64,000 bases of DNA from Bacillus australimaris (GTDB lineage Bacteria > Bacillota > Bacilli > Bacillales > Bacillaceae): positions 62,001 to 126,000 of the forward strand of contig NZ_LGYN01000027.1 in NCBI RefSeq assembly GCF_001307105.1. Reading direction: 5' to 3'. Position 1 is the stretch's first letter; every line of letters starts with the position of its first letter. Shown one piece after another: positions 35,057 through 44,282 of the stretch. The position numbers and the translations under genes are program-made. The notes beneath the pieces were generated by a model. That model had not been told where the DNA came from. It searched no databases and saw nothing but the letters and a program-made list of their open reading frames with translations.

Positions 35057-36199
35057 ATGACGACTTTGAATATATTCACAACGTTTATCTTTATGATTGT
35101 TATAGGAGCAGTCATAGGAGCAGCGACAAATCATCTTGCAATTAAAATGCTTTTTCGGCCTTATAAGCCATATTACTTATTTGGGAAACAGCTTCCATTT
35201 ACTCCAGGACTCATTCCTAAAAGAAGAGATGAAGTAGCCAAGCAGGTTGGTGTCATGGTGATGGAGCATTTACTTACGCCAGAAGGTATTCAAAAACGAT
35301 TTGAAACCTCGGAGGCAAAGCAAGAGATACTGCATACAGTCCATCGTTATATTGACAAAGGTGCAAGTATGGAGATAACCGTGCTCTCTCTGCTAGAAAA
35401 ATTCGGCTTTTCACAGGCTGACGTCAAAGCAGATGAATGGCTCCATCAGTGGTCTGATCAGAAGCTCGGTTCATTGCTTGAAACATATAATGAGCAAACT
35501 TTATTTGAATTGCTCCCGCTGGAAGTGGAAAGCAAAATAACGTCGAAAATTCCAGATGCTGCAGATTATATATTAAAGAGAGGCATTCATTATTTTGAAA
35601 GTGATGAAGGCAAGGCAAGGCTTGGCAATATGATTGATGATTTCTTAAAAGAGCGTGGGATGCTTGGCAGTATGGTCCAAATGTTTTTAGGAAATTCAAG
35701 CTTAATTGATCGTGTACATCCTGAAATCATTAAGTTTTTAAGAAACGCAGAAACAAAAAGATTTTTATCAGATTTGCTTGTTCAAGAATGGGACAAGGTG
35801 AAGCAGTTTTCTCTTCATGAGCTTGATGAAAAATGGAATGTGAAGGAGCTTATTTTTAGTGTGAAAAACCAATTGCTTTCTCATTTCTCTACAAAGCTGA
35901 TATTAGACAAACCAGTTGGAACATATGTCGGTGCTGTAGCTGATGACCTTAAAACACACTTTGCACCAGTATTGATTCATAAAGGAGTCGCAGCGGCATC
36001 AACTGCTTTAGAGGGGCTGCTTGAAAAGCTGCAATTTGAAGACATCATTCGTGAACAAATTGAACTTTTCCCGCTTGAAAAAATGGAGGAACTTGTGGTC
36101 AGCATCTCCAGTAAAGAGCTGAAGATGATTACATTTCTAGGCGGTTTTTTAGGCGGAATAATTGGTGCAATCCAGGCTGTTTTTGTTGTGCTATTCTAA
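35057..36199 (+). CDS. yheB: YheB, DUF445 membrane protein
   Basis: 380 residues. N-terminal membrane segment ([24 protein letters not shown]) with the DUF445 signature [16 protein letters not shown] and C-terminal membrane segment ([21 protein letters not shown]). The long central part is helical and charged. Function not established. Divergent from yheC. Confidence 0.88.
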   Translation: MTTLNIFTTFIFMIVIGAVIGAATNHLAIKMLFRPYKPYYLFGKQLPFTPGLIPKRRDEVAKQVGVMVMEHLLTPEGIQKRFETSEAKQEILHTVHRYIDKGASMEITVLSLLEKFGFSQADVKADEWLHQWSDQKLGSLLETYNEQTLFELLPLEVESKITSKIPDAADYILKRGIHYFESDEGKARLGNMIDDFLKERGMLGSMVQMFLGNSSLIDRVHPEIIKFLRNAETKRFLSDLLVQEWDKVKQFSLHELDEKWNVKELIFSVKNQLLSHFSTKLILDKPVGTYVGAVADDLKTHFAPVLIHKGVAAASTALEGLLEKLQFEDIIREQIELFPLEKMEELVVSISSKELKMITFLGGFLGGIIGAIQAVFVVLF

Positions 36200-36320
36200 G
36201 ATAAGCTAGAGAAATTTTATTGAATTCATTGTATATATGTGAAACGAAAGCCATAGTTTGTTATAGTGGAGTGGTGTCCGCCGATCATATCGGTGATAAC
36301 GGATAGAAAGGAGACATAAC

Positions 36321-36677
36321 ATGTCTGTAAATCTTTATGATGTTGCATATGACCTTGAGAAAGCATTGCGTCATAGCGAAGAATATTCAACTTTAAGAAA
36401 TCTTTATGATGAGGTAAACGCGGATGAGTCCTCTAAAAAAATGTTTGAGAACTTCCGTGACATTCAAGTAAACCTTCAACAAAAACAAATGACTGGTCAA
36501 GAGATCACTCAAGAAGAAGTGGAGCAAGCTCAAAAAACAGTTGCACTTGTTCAACAGCACGATAAAATCTCTCAGTTGATGGAAGCAGAACAACGTGTGA
36601 GTGTTCTGATCGGTGAATTAAATAAAATTATCATGAAGCCTCTTGAAGAGCTTTATGGGAATCCAGAAGAAAATTAA
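36321..36677 (+). CDS. yheA: YheA, YlbF/YmcA family
   Basis: 118 residues, all-helical, beginning MSVNLYDVAYDLEKALRHSEEY; the Com_YlbF family (PF06133). Relatives YlbF and YmcA act with YaaT on RNase Y. The role of YheA is unknown. AAAGGAGAC precedes the ATG. Confidence 0.88.
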   Translation: MSVNLYDVAYDLEKALRHSEEYSTLRNLYDEVNADESSKKMFENFRDIQVNLQQKQMTGQEITQEEVEQAQKTVALVQQHDKISQLMEAEQRVSVLIGELNKIIMKPLEELYGNPEEN

Positions 36678-36680
36678 TTG

Positions 36681-36708
36681 AAAGGGCGATGAAATTCGCC
36701 CTTTTTTT
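36681..36708 (+). terminator. terminator of yheA
   Basis: AAAGGGCGA / TCGCCCTTT with T7 tail. Confidence 0.9.
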
Positions 36709-36744
36709 GTTTCATATTTCCCATGAATATCTTTTAAAAAAAGG

Positions 36745-36773
36745 TTGTCGAAGCTCATAAATTTTGCGATAAT
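36745..36773 (+). promoter_or_regulatory. promoter of the yheA-yhaX intergenic RNA
   Basis: TTGTCG (36745-36750), 17-nt spacer, GATAAT (36768-36773). Confidence 0.6.
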
Positions 36774-36779
36774 ACATAT

Positions 36780-37017
36780 ATTGAAAGTGCTTTCAAAAGG
36801 GCGCTCTCAAGGGGCAATTGGGTGCGTTTCACTTGGGATTTGTGGCGGTGAGCCAAACGAGAGAGAAGCGCTTCTGGGAGAAACGCAAAGCATAAGGGGA
36901 TCTGATATAAGCAATGCTTTGGTGTGTGAAAGATAAGGGGATCATGGGGAGCTTCACCACTCCATTGTTACGCATCCAAACCATACATAAAAAAAAGCCT
37001 AGGGGTAGGCTTTTTTT
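36780..37017 (+). ncRNA. candidate structured small RNA of about 235 nt
   Basis: Bounded by the promoter at 36745-36773 and a terminator AGCCTA-GGGG-TAGGCT with T7 (36996-37017). A long-range closing stem TTGGGTGCGT (36818-36827) / ACGCATCCAA (36970-36979) has one G-U pair. Inner stems: AAAGCAT/ATGCTTT (36887-36893, 36914-36920) and TGGC-GGTGA-GCCA near 36842. ATAAGGGGATC occurs twice (36892, 36933) and further GGGA/GGGG runs are exposed. No open frame has a ribosome binding site. Not 6S, tmRNA, SRP or RNase P RNA as I know them. Confidence 0.6.
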
Positions 37018-37125
37018 ATTTATTAATTATTCATAAATCTGGGCTCTTACAACTGCATGTTCTAAAGTACAAAGCTAGGGCATATCCTCATCGTAAGTAC
37101 AGTCATCAAGAAGGGGGATGCCTCA

Positions 37126-37992
37126 GTGTCAAAAAAACTACTTGCACTCAATATAGATGGGACGTTACTGCGTTCCAATGGAAAAATCCATTCCGCTACA
37201 AAAGAAGCTATTGAATATGTAAAGAAAAAAGGGGTTTACGTGACGATTGTCACCAACCGGCATTTTCGTTCTGCACAAAAAATTGCCAAGGCGTTGAAGA
37301 TTCCAGCTTCAACTCTTGTGACGCATAGTGGTGCATTTATCGCCGATAAACTCGATGAGCCGCTTCATGTGAAGAAATTAACGGAAGAAAAAACATTTAA
37401 TCTTGTGCAAATCCTTGAAAGTTTTGATTGTAATGTCCGCTTGCTGCATGAAAAATTCTCGATCGGCAATCGGAAAAAAACGCAGTCTCAGCTCATGGGA
37501 AAGACGTTAATTCATCCGTCTGATCCTATTTTCTATCCCGTCCAATTTGTTGAATCGTTAAGTGATATGCTGATGGATGAACCGGTTAGTACACCAGTGA
37601 TTGAAGTCTATTCGACCGCGGAGCTTCAGCCTGAGATTCACCGGACCATTCAACAAGCATTTCCATCTGTAGATCTTATTAGGATCAGTGATGAGAAAAT
37701 GAATATTGTAAGCAAAGGGGTTTCGAAAGAAGCGGGACTTTCTCTTTTAACCTCTGCACTCGGTTTTACTTTAGAAGATACGGTCGTCATTGGACATGGA
37801 ACAGATGATATTCCAATGCTTGAACTGGCTGGTTTAGGTGTTGCGATGGGAAATGCACCCCTTGATGTCAAGCGTAAAGCCGATTGGGTGACACGTTCTC
37901 ATGATGAGCAGGGGGTCGCTTATATGATCAAGGAATACTTTAGAATGCAGCAAAGAGAAGGGTTTTTACATCAATTTGATATTAAACGATAA
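37126..37992 (+). CDS. yhaX: YhaX, Cof-type HAD phosphatase
   Basis: 288 residues. HAD motif I reads ALNIDGTLLRS (Asn-Ile-Asp where DxD is usual: LNIDGT), motif II VTNRHF, Lys in SKGVSKEAG, motif IV VVIGHGTDDIPMLELAG. The first nucleophilic Asp of DxD is Asn, as noted from the sequence, so activity may be reduced. GTG start after AAGGGGGATG. Sporulation (SigE) expression is known in B. subtilis. Confidence 0.85.
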   Translation: MSKKLLALNIDGTLLRSNGKIHSATKEAIEYVKKKGVYVTIVTNRHFRSAQKIAKALKIPASTLVTHSGAFIADKLDEPLHVKKLTEEKTFNLVQILESFDCNVRLLHEKFSIGNRKKTQSQLMGKTLIHPSDPIFYPVQFVESLSDMLMDEPVSTPVIEVYSTAELQPEIHRTIQQAFPSVDLIRISDEKMNIVSKGVSKEAGLSLLTSALGFTLEDTVVIGHGTDDIPMLELAGLGVAMGNAPLDVKRKADWVTRSHDEQGVAYMIKEYFRMQQREGFLHQFDIKR

Positions 37993-37999
37993 TACAGTG

Positions 38000-38032
38000 A
38001 AGACCCTGTCAATCAAGAAATGACAGGGTCTT
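38000..38032 (+). terminator. terminator of yhaX
   Basis: AAGACCCTGTCA / TGACAGGGTCTT, 9-nt loop. Confidence 0.85.
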
Positions 38033-38105
38033 CATCTGTTCCCTTCATTGCTTTTCCTACATGAATTTTGTAAAATGAAACAAGTTTGAAGATAAAGGTG
38101 ATACG

Positions 38106-39605
38106 ATGCGAATTTTAATTAAAGGGCTGTCAGATGAACGATTTCATCGCCCGCTTGTCAATATAGCCAATTTATTTGAAGAAGATAGTGAAGTGATATT
38201 TGATCCAAGTGAATTGGATGATGGTTTGGTCATGGTATTTAGTTGGAAAGATGAAAATGGCATGGTGGAAGCATCAGGCCATATCGCTGGATCTGACATC
38301 ACCAGCCATTTTACACGAGATGTCCCGGAGGGCTTGAACGATAAGGAGCGCTGGAAGCAAATCAAGAACACAGTGCTGTCTGTTTATTTACACCTGCTTC
38401 AGGAGCATACAGGAATGACACAAAAGTGGGGGATTCTCACAGGAATACGTCCTACGAAATTGCTTCATAAAATGCTGAGAGAAGGCATGACAAAGGAAGA
38501 CGCACATGCGGCGTTAAAACGGGATTACTTGATTCATGATGAAAAAATCGATTTGATGCAGGAGATTGTCGACCGTCAGCTTCAAGCGATTCCAGATCTG
38601 TATGATCTTCAGCAGGAAGTGAGTATTTATATCGGCATTCCTTTCTGCCCAACAAAATGTGCTTATTGTACGTTCCCTGCTTACGCGATTAAAGGACAAG
38701 CTGGAAGAGTGGGAACGTTTTTGTTTGGTCTGCATTATGAAATGCAAAAAATGGGCGCATGGTTAAAGGAACATGGCATCAAAGTGACGACCGTATACTT
38801 TGGCGGAGGCACGCCAACGAGCATTACAGCGGAAGAAATGGATTTGCTGTATGAAGAAATGTACCGTTCGTTCCCTGATGTGAAGCATATTCGAGAAATT
38901 ACAGTAGAAGCAGGGCGACCTGATACGATTTCGCCTGATAAGCTAGAGGTGTTAAACCGCTACAATATTGACCGGATTAGTATCAACCCGCAATCGTATG
39001 AGAATGAAACACTAAAGGCCATCGGACGGCACCATAGTGTGGAAGAAACGATTGAGAAGTATCATTTATCAAGACAGTACGGGATGAATAATATTAATAT
39101 GGATTTAATCATCGGTTTACCGGGAGAAGGGATCAAAGAATTTCAGAACTCCTTGCAGCAGACAGAAGAGCTCAAGCCTGAATCTTTAACCGTGCATACG
39201 CTCTCCTTTAAAAGAGCATCTGAAATGACCCGCAATAAGGAGAAATATCAAGTGGCAGACCGAGAAGAAATCACACGTATGATGGATGAAGCGGTCAATT
39301 GGACGAAAGCACATCAATATTACCCATATTATTTATATAGACAAAAAAATATTTTGGGAAATCTCGAAAATGTCGGGTATTCATTAGATGGGCAGGAAAG
39401 CTTGTATAATATCATCATCATGGAAGAAGTGCAGACAATCATTGGTATTGGCTGCGGGGCAGCGAGTAAATTCATTGATCCGCGGTCAGGAAAAATTACG
39501 CAGTATGCCAATCCAAAAGATCCAAAGTCGTATAATGATCGTTATGAACACTATACAGAAGAGAAAATTCAATTCCTAGAGTCATTGTTCGTTTCTCACG
39601 TTTAA
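38106..39605 (+). CDS. hemZ: HemZ, coproporphyrinogen dehydrogenase-like radical SAM protein
   Basis: 499 residues. Radical SAM cluster motif CX3CX2C in IPFCPTKCAYCTFPAY (about 180-190), FGGGTPTS for SAM binding, and a HemN-like C-terminal domain. In B. subtilis HemZ is linked to anaerobic haem synthesis, though newer work assigns several HemN relatives to haem transfer. Position after yhaX is conserved. Confidence 0.9.
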   Translation: MRILIKGLSDERFHRPLVNIANLFEEDSEVIFDPSELDDGLVMVFSWKDENGMVEASGHIAGSDITSHFTRDVPEGLNDKERWKQIKNTVLSVYLHLLQEHTGMTQKWGILTGIRPTKLLHKMLREGMTKEDAHAALKRDYLIHDEKIDLMQEIVDRQLQAIPDLYDLQQEVSIYIGIPFCPTKCAYCTFPAYAIKGQAGRVGTFLFGLHYEMQKMGAWLKEHGIKVTTVYFGGGTPTSITAEEMDLLYEEMYRSFPDVKHIREITVEAGRPDTISPDKLEVLNRYNIDRISINPQSYENETLKAIGRHHSVEETIEKYHLSRQYGMNNINMDLIIGLPGEGIKEFQNSLQQTEELKPESLTVHTLSFKRASEMTRNKEKYQVADREEITRMMDEAVNWTKAHQYYPYYLYRQKNILGNLENVGYSLDGQESLYNIIIMEEVQTIIGIGCGAASKFIDPRSGKITQYANPKDPKSYNDRYEHYTEEKIQFLESLFVSHV

Positions 39606-39631
39606 ACACTGCGGTGACGCAGTGTTTTTTT
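39604..39631 (+). terminator. terminator of hemZ
   Basis: AAACACTGCG-GTGA-CGCAGTGTTT with T-tract. Confidence 0.9.
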
Positions 39632-39680
39632 CATATACAAAAGGGTATATAAGGGATAAAAAGTTAAAGCGGGTGTACAT

Positions 39681-40955
39681 ATGATTGATGTGATCGGAAT
39701 TGGGATTGGGCCTGCCAATTTAGGATTGGCAGCGTTGTTAGAGGAGTATGAGGATGTCTCATGCTGTTTTTTTGAACAGGAGTCCGACTTTGCCTGGCAT
39801 CCAGGTATGCTGATAAAAGGAACGGATTTACAAGTTTCCTTTTTAGCAGACCTTGTGACAATGGCGAATCCAAGAAGCAGGTATACATTTTTAAATTATT
39901 TACATGAATCAAATAGACTTCACCGGTTCTATACATTTGAACAGTTTGATATCCCGCGAAGAGAATTCAATGAGTATTTATCATGGGTTGCAGGAGAGTT
40001 AGATAGCTGTCAGTTTGGGATGAAGGTAGAAGAAGTGACGGACTGCCAAGAAGGCTACCTTGTGAAAGTCAGACGATTGAAAGATGGTTCGTTATCTGAG
40101 TATCGTGCAAAGCATGTCGTGCTTGGAACAGGAAGCAAACCGATGATACCGGTCGATGTGCCTGAAGCAGCATACCCATATGTGACCCATAGCAGCCGTT
40201 ATGTAGATCAGCAGGAAGCACTTCACGAAGCTGATTCGGTGTCGGTGATCGGCTCAGGACAGAGTGCAGCTGAAATCTTCTTAGACCTGCTTTTGCATCA
40301 AAAGAAAGGACAGCAGCTTTCGTGGTTTACACGTTCAAGTGAATTTAGAGAGCTGGAGACAGCAGAGCTTGGTCAAGAGCTATTTACACCAAAATATGTC
40401 GAGTATTTTCATTCTCTCCCTTATGAAGAACGGATGAACACATTGCCGAGGCTGACAGGATTAAGAAATGGCATAGATGCATCAACGCTCTCACGCATTT
40501 ATCAGGAACTGTACCATCGTTCTGTTTCAGGTGATGAGCCATCTGTGATCATTCAGCCAATGACCGAGCTTGAATCCATTCAAATAGGCGAATATCAGCC
40601 TTTGGAGCTGCACCTTAGGCAGTGGCAGCTGAAGAAAGAAAAGAGCATAACAGCAGATCATGTCGTATTGGCTACAGGGTACACGCCGAATATTCCTGAA
40701 TGGTTTCACGCATATGAACCTTTCATTGAATGGGAAAGTGATGATCATTTTAAAGTGACAGACGACTTCAGACTTGTCTTCAAAGACAAGCGCCCCTATC
40801 ATTTCTTTACATTCACGAATCTTGATCACTCTCATGGAACAGCGGCGACGAATTTAAAGCTGTCGATCTACCGCAACCAGAAAGTGATTCAAACCATTCG
40901 CGGGGTAAAGGAAGCGCCATCCAAGCAAGAAACAGCCTTTCAGCAATTTGAATAA
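39681..40955 (+). CDS. SidA/IucD/PvdA family N-hydroxylating monooxygenase
   Basis: 424 residues of the lysine N6-/ornithine N5-hydroxylase family. FAD motif GIGIGPANLGLAALL at 5-19, substrate motif WHPGMLIKGTDLQVSFLADL, NADPH motif VIGSGQSAAEIFLDLL near 190 and the C-terminal ATGYTPNIPEW. Such enzymes make the hydroxamate group of siderophores. No NIS synthetase, acetyltransferase or decarboxylase gene lies nearby, and B. subtilis has no gene here. No Fur box was recognised. Substrate (Lys or Orn) cannot be decided from sequence alone. Confidence 0.85.
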   Translation: MIDVIGIGIGPANLGLAALLEEYEDVSCCFFEQESDFAWHPGMLIKGTDLQVSFLADLVTMANPRSRYTFLNYLHESNRLHRFYTFEQFDIPRREFNEYLSWVAGELDSCQFGMKVEEVTDCQEGYLVKVRRLKDGSLSEYRAKHVVLGTGSKPMIPVDVPEAAYPYVTHSSRYVDQQEALHEADSVSVIGSGQSAAEIFLDLLLHQKKGQQLSWFTRSSEFRELETAELGQELFTPKYVEYFHSLPYEERMNTLPRLTGLRNGIDASTLSRIYQELYHRSVSGDEPSVIIQPMTELESIQIGEYQPLELHLRQWQLKKEKSITADHVVLATGYTPNIPEWFHAYEPFIEWESDDHFKVTDDFRLVFKDKRPYHFFTFTNLDHSHGTAATNLKLSIYRNQKVIQTIRGVKEAPSKQETAFQQFE

Positions 40956-40960
40956 GACAT

Positions 40961-40990
40961 AAAAAGGGCCCAAGCATAGGGCCCTTTTTT
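40961..40990. terminator. bidirectional terminator monooxygenase / khtU
   Basis: AAAAAGGGCCC / GGGCCCTTTTTT, between convergent genes. Confidence 0.9.
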
Positions 40991-42215
40991 ATGGGATCGT
41001 CGTTTCTTTTTTTACTTTTGGTTTTTCAGGTTTCCATTTGAAAATTTTGTTTAGGATTTGATAGATCCGCTTAGATTCTTTCGTGACCAGCGGTCCTAAA
41101 ATCGCTAGGATTAAGACATACAATGCAGCAAATGGTTTCAATGTAGCGGCAAGTCCGCCCGCAATGCCAAGCTCGGCTACAATGATTGAAAACTCTCCCC
41201 TTGATACGATCGTTAATCCAATATTAGAAGAGGCTTTATGAGAAAATCCAGCTCTCCGTCCAGCGAACATTCCGGCAGTGAAGTTCCCGATTAAGGTGAG
41301 AATCACAGCGCCGATCGCAAGCCAGAAAGCGTCACCTAATGTAAATGGATCAATACTGAGACCAAAGCTGAAGAAAAACATTGCCCCAAAGAAATCTCTA
41401 AATGGAACCACGAGATGCTCGATGCGGTCAGAGTGCTCTGTTTCTGAGAAAACAAGACCAAGTAAGAGTGCCCCAATAGCCTCTGCTACGTGGATCGTTT
41501 CTGAGAAACCAGCGACAAAGAACAGAGCAGCAAAAATCACAATGATGAACACTTCGTTCGAACGGATATCAAACAACTTGTTTAATAGTTTTGGCAGCTT
41601 GCGCGCAATGATAAAGAAAAGCATCATATAACCAAAAGCAATTAAAATGGATAATAAGGCACCGCCAACAGTAGTGGCATCTCCAAGGACAAGACCTGAT
41701 ACGACCGATAAGTAAACGGCGAGAAAAATATCCTCAAACATAATAATCCCTAGAATTAACTCTGTTTCAGGATTCGCTGTTCGTTTCAAATCGACAAGGA
41801 CTTTGGCGACAATGGCACTGGATGAAATGGTGATAACCCCTGCCATAATGAGAACCTCAAGGAATCCAAATCCTGTGATAAAACCATAAAGCAGCCCTAA
41901 GCTGAAGTTGATCAAAATATAAATAGATCCGCCGACTGCAATGGATTTGCCTGATTTAATCAGTTTTCCGACAGAGAACTCAAGTCCAAGATAGAAGAGG
42001 AGGAACAAGACGCCCATTCTGCCAAAAAACGAGATAATTTCTGTGCTTTCGATAAATTTCAAATCAATGATCCCGATGGTTGGTGCATGCGGCCCAACAA
42101 TCATTCCGAGCACTATGAGAAAAGGGATGATAGAAAATTTAATTTTGTTGGCAATTAAGCTGGCGATGGCGATGAGAATAAGCGCCGTCCCAACCTCAAA
42201 GACTAAATGATCCAT
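40989..42215 (-). CDS. khtU: K+/H+ antiporter subunit KhtU (CPA2 family)
   Basis: 408 residues, about 12 transmembrane helices, with FLFYLGLEFSVGKLIKSGKS and VSRGEFSIIVAELG typical of CPA2 exchangers. Extrudes K+ (and related cations) for protons. 3-bp gap after khtT indicates one operon khtS-khtT-khtU. Confidence 0.92.
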   Translation of the reverse strand: MDHLVFEVGTALILIAIASLIANKIKFSIIPFLIVLGMIVGPHAPTIGIIDLKFIESTEIISFFGRMGVLFLLFYLGLEFSVGKLIKSGKSIAVGGSIYILINFSLGLLYGFITGFGFLEVLIMAGVITISSSAIVAKVLVDLKRTANPETELILGIIMFEDIFLAVYLSVVSGLVLGDATTVGGALLSILIAFGYMMLFFIIARKLPKLLNKLFDIRSNEVFIIVIFAALFFVAGFSETIHVAEAIGALLLGLVFSETEHSDRIEHLVVPFRDFFGAMFFFSFGLSIDPFTLGDAFWLAIGAVILTLIGNFTAGMFAGRRAGFSHKASSNIGLTIVSRGEFSIIVAELGIAGGLAATLKPFAALYVLILAILGPLVTKESKRIYQILNKIFKWKPEKPKVKKETTIP

Positions 42216-42218
42216 TCA

Positions 42219-42716
42219 TCACTCTCCCCCTCTAGAAAGAAAATCACGTACCAATCGCTTCAAGTGTTTTCTTTCGCCTGAAATAATCATCGTATCATTC
42301 GCTTGAATAATCGAATCGGCACCAGGGTTGAGTAATTTTTCATTTGAATGTTTAATGATCGCAATCACGGTGACTTCATAATTTTGTCTCACATCTAAAT
42401 CACCGAGTGTATGTCCAACCGCTTTTGCCCCTTTTTCCACCTTAAACCATTCAATGATCAAATCGTTAAAGGCCATTTCAATGGTTTCTAGTGCCTGCGG
42501 TTTATACACCATGCCGCCGATAATAGCAGCGATTTGCCGAGATTCAGCATCATCGAGAGAAATGGTGGACAGCACTTCATCTGGATCATCATCGTCAAAA
42601 CGATAAATCTCTCGTCTGCCATCATCATGAATCACAATCGTCATCTTTTCTCTATTTCTCGTTTCAATTTCAAATTTCTTTCCGATCCCAGGAAGATCAT
42701 TTTCTTTAATGTTCAT
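42219..42716 (-). CDS. khtT: KhtT, RCK_C regulatory subunit of KhtU
   Basis: 165 residues from the ATG at 42716 (MNIKENDLPGIGKKFEIETR), preceded by GGAGGG. C-terminal TrkA-C (RCK_C) domain at about 75-160, known to bind c-di-AMP and activate KhtU. The frame upstream of 42716 runs into the preceding ORF and is not part of the protein. Confidence 0.92.
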   Translation of the reverse strand: MNIKENDLPGIGKKFEIETRNREKMTIVIHDDGRREIYRFDDDDPDEVLSTISLDDAESRQIAAIIGGMVYKPQALETIEMAFNDLIIEWFKVEKGAKAVGHTLGDLDVRQNYEVTVIAIIKHSNEKLLNPGADSIIQANDTMIISGERKHLKRLVRDFLSRGGE

Positions 42717-42717
42717 T

Positions 42718-43086
42718 TTATCCCTCCGAATATGATAGGTTGTGTTTCTCATATAGTGAATACGGATGAAATAAAATGAATGAGTAGAGGTAATTTGATT
42801 GATACATAATGGGGATCGCACATTTCATTTCCAAAAAACATAGATCAATGGATAACGCAGGTGATGAAGCAGCCCTTGTAAGAAAGGTCTTTGCATCAGC
42901 CATTGATAGTTTGTCTTTCAACAGAATAGTTGAGGCATGTTTTTTGGTAAATGGAGGTGTCTTCACAGCGTTTATTTCTTCATCATAGATGGATGGAGAA
43001 ATAAGGCCAAGTGTGCTCGCTTCTGCTTGTGAAGCAAAAACGCTATTTGAAAAAGGAGAAAACATGACGATGAAGCTAACCAACAT
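42718..43086 (-). CDS. khtS: khtS-position ORF, N-terminus possibly frameshifted
   Basis: 122 residues ending one base before khtT, where B. subtilis has khtS. MLVSFIVMFSPFSNSVFASQ looks like a truncated signal peptide. The ATG at 43086 has no Shine-Dalgarno; AAAGGAGG followed by ATGATG lies about 30 nt upstream but in another frame (MMFDKMFHYNVG then stop). A one-base indel would join the two into a full signal peptide. The C-terminal third looks low in conserved features. Homology to KhtS was not verified. Confidence 0.4.
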   Translation of the reverse strand: MLVSFIVMFSPFSNSVFASQAEASTLGLISPSIYDEEINAVKTPPFTKKHASTILLKDKLSMADAKTFLTRAASSPALSIDLCFLEMKCAIPIMYQSNYLYSFILFHPYSLYEKHNLSYSEG

Positions 43087-43288
43087 TATAATGGAACATC
43101 TTATCGAACATCATCCTCCTTTCAACATTATTTTCTTTCTTATTTTACTATATAAAAATATATTTCTTGTTTCAATCATTATGCTTGTTTTAGTATCAAT
43201 TGATCTTGAAATTTTTTATTTAGAGAAAAAGGTTTTATTTGATGGAAATGGAAGTAAGTCATGAGCTTTTAATTGAAAAGGGGGATGG

Positions 43289-44062
43289 ATGATGACTTAT
43301 ATCAATTGTCAGTTAGACGGGGATGTTTTTGAAATCGTTTTCAACAGACCGGAAGCTTATAATTCATTTCATGTGGACATGTTTGCTGAATTCAAAGAGG
43401 CATGTGATGCAGCGGAGGAAAGCCCTGCAAAAGTCGTTGTAATCAAGGGAGCGGGGAAAGGGTTTTCAGCTGGCGGAGATATTGGGATGATGCTTAAGCA
43501 GGAAAATGAAGAGGATTTCCATCGTGTGATGGATTTGATCGAGGGAATTACACTTTCTCTAGCTGGTATGAAAAAAGTGACGATTGCGCTTGTCCACGGA
43601 TCAGCAGCAGGCCTTGCTTTTAGCTTTGCCCTAAGCTGTGACTACTTGTTTATGCATCAGGATGCAAAGCTCGCCATGAATTTTAATGGAGTAGGATTAA
43701 TCCCAGATGGCGGGGGGCATTTTTTCCTTACAAAAAGAGTCAGTGAGCAAACTGCCAAACAATTGATTTGGAGCGGCCAAAAGCTTCCAGCTGATGAAGC
43801 GTTAAAGCTGCGCCTTGCAGACGGGGTGTTTCAGGATGAGGTCGATACGTATCAAAAGGTGTGTGTGAAGCCGTTCATGAACATGCCGCTTCAAGCATTT
43901 ATTGAAACAAAGATGATCTATTTCCAGCAGTCAGAATCAAAGCTCTTAGCAGTTCTTCAAAAAGAGAGAGCCGCACAGGCAAGACTGAGAGAAAGCCATG
44001 ATCACAAGGAAGGCATACAGGCCTTTTTAGAAAAAAGACGACCTGTGTTTCAAAAAGCATAG
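43289..44062 (+). CDS. yhaR: enoyl-CoA hydratase/isomerase family protein YhaR
   Basis: 257 residues, crotonase fold. Oxyanion-hole regions: IKGAGKGFSAGGDIGMM and HGSAAGLAFSFALSCD. The usual catalytic Glu positions read as AGLAFSF and GVGLIPDGGG, close to the standard GGG(A/C)E and P(D/E)GG; the hydratase Glu of the first motif is not obvious. AGGGGGATGG upstream; the ATG at 43289 or 43292. Confidence 0.85.
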   Translation: MMTYINCQLDGDVFEIVFNRPEAYNSFHVDMFAEFKEACDAAEESPAKVVVIKGAGKGFSAGGDIGMMLKQENEEDFHRVMDLIEGITLSLAGMKKVTIALVHGSAAGLAFSFALSCDYLFMHQDAKLAMNFNGVGLIPDGGGHFFLTKRVSEQTAKQLIWSGQKLPADEALKLRLADGVFQDEVDTYQKVCVKPFMNMPLQAFIETKMIYFQQSESKLLAVLQKERAAQARLRESHDHKEGIQAFLEKRRPVFQKA

Positions 44063-44073
44063 ATGAACATGAG

Positions 44074-44095
44074 GCCGGCGAATGCCGGCTTTTTT
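44074..44095. terminator. terminator yhaR / yhzD
   Basis: GCCGGC-GAAT-GCCGGC followed by T6; between convergent genes. Confidence 0.85.
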
Positions 44096-44282
44096 AACGT
44101 TCAAATAAAAGAAGTTTGCCTGCATCATCAACGAGTCGATGTGAATGCTTCGTGTATTTCTGTTCCATTAAGCGATGACGCCCTAATTCCTTTGCCTTTT
44201 CGTCACTGTCTGCTGTGACTTTTTCATTTAGTAAAGCCTCACCTGACCGGTCAAATACGGTTAAATAGTATGTCTTCTCCAT
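44094..44282 (-). CDS. yhzD: YhzD-like small protein
   Basis: 62 residues from the ATG at 44282 (MEKTYYLTVFDRSGEALLNE), with AAGGAAG upstream. YhzD-like family (PF14120), function unknown. Synteny beside yhaR/yhaO agrees; natA/natB of B. subtilis are missing from this spot. Confidence 0.75.
   Translation of the reverse strand: MEKTYYLTVFDRSGEALLNEKVTADSDEKAKELGRHRLMEQKYTKHSHRLVDDAGKLLLFER

Noticed and set aside
36745-36936. 63-codon ORF in the yheA-yhaX gap
   Set aside because: Starts at the promoter -35, has no ribosome binding site and overlaps the structured RNA.
36780-37017. 6S, SRP, tmRNA, RNase P RNA or a known riboswitch
   Set aside because: None of their conserved core sequences is present.
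42989-43264. Plus-strand 91-codon ORF with hydrophobic C-terminal part
   Set aside because: Antisense to the khtS-position ORF, no clear ribosome binding site at its start, and composition typical of AT-rich non-coding DNA.
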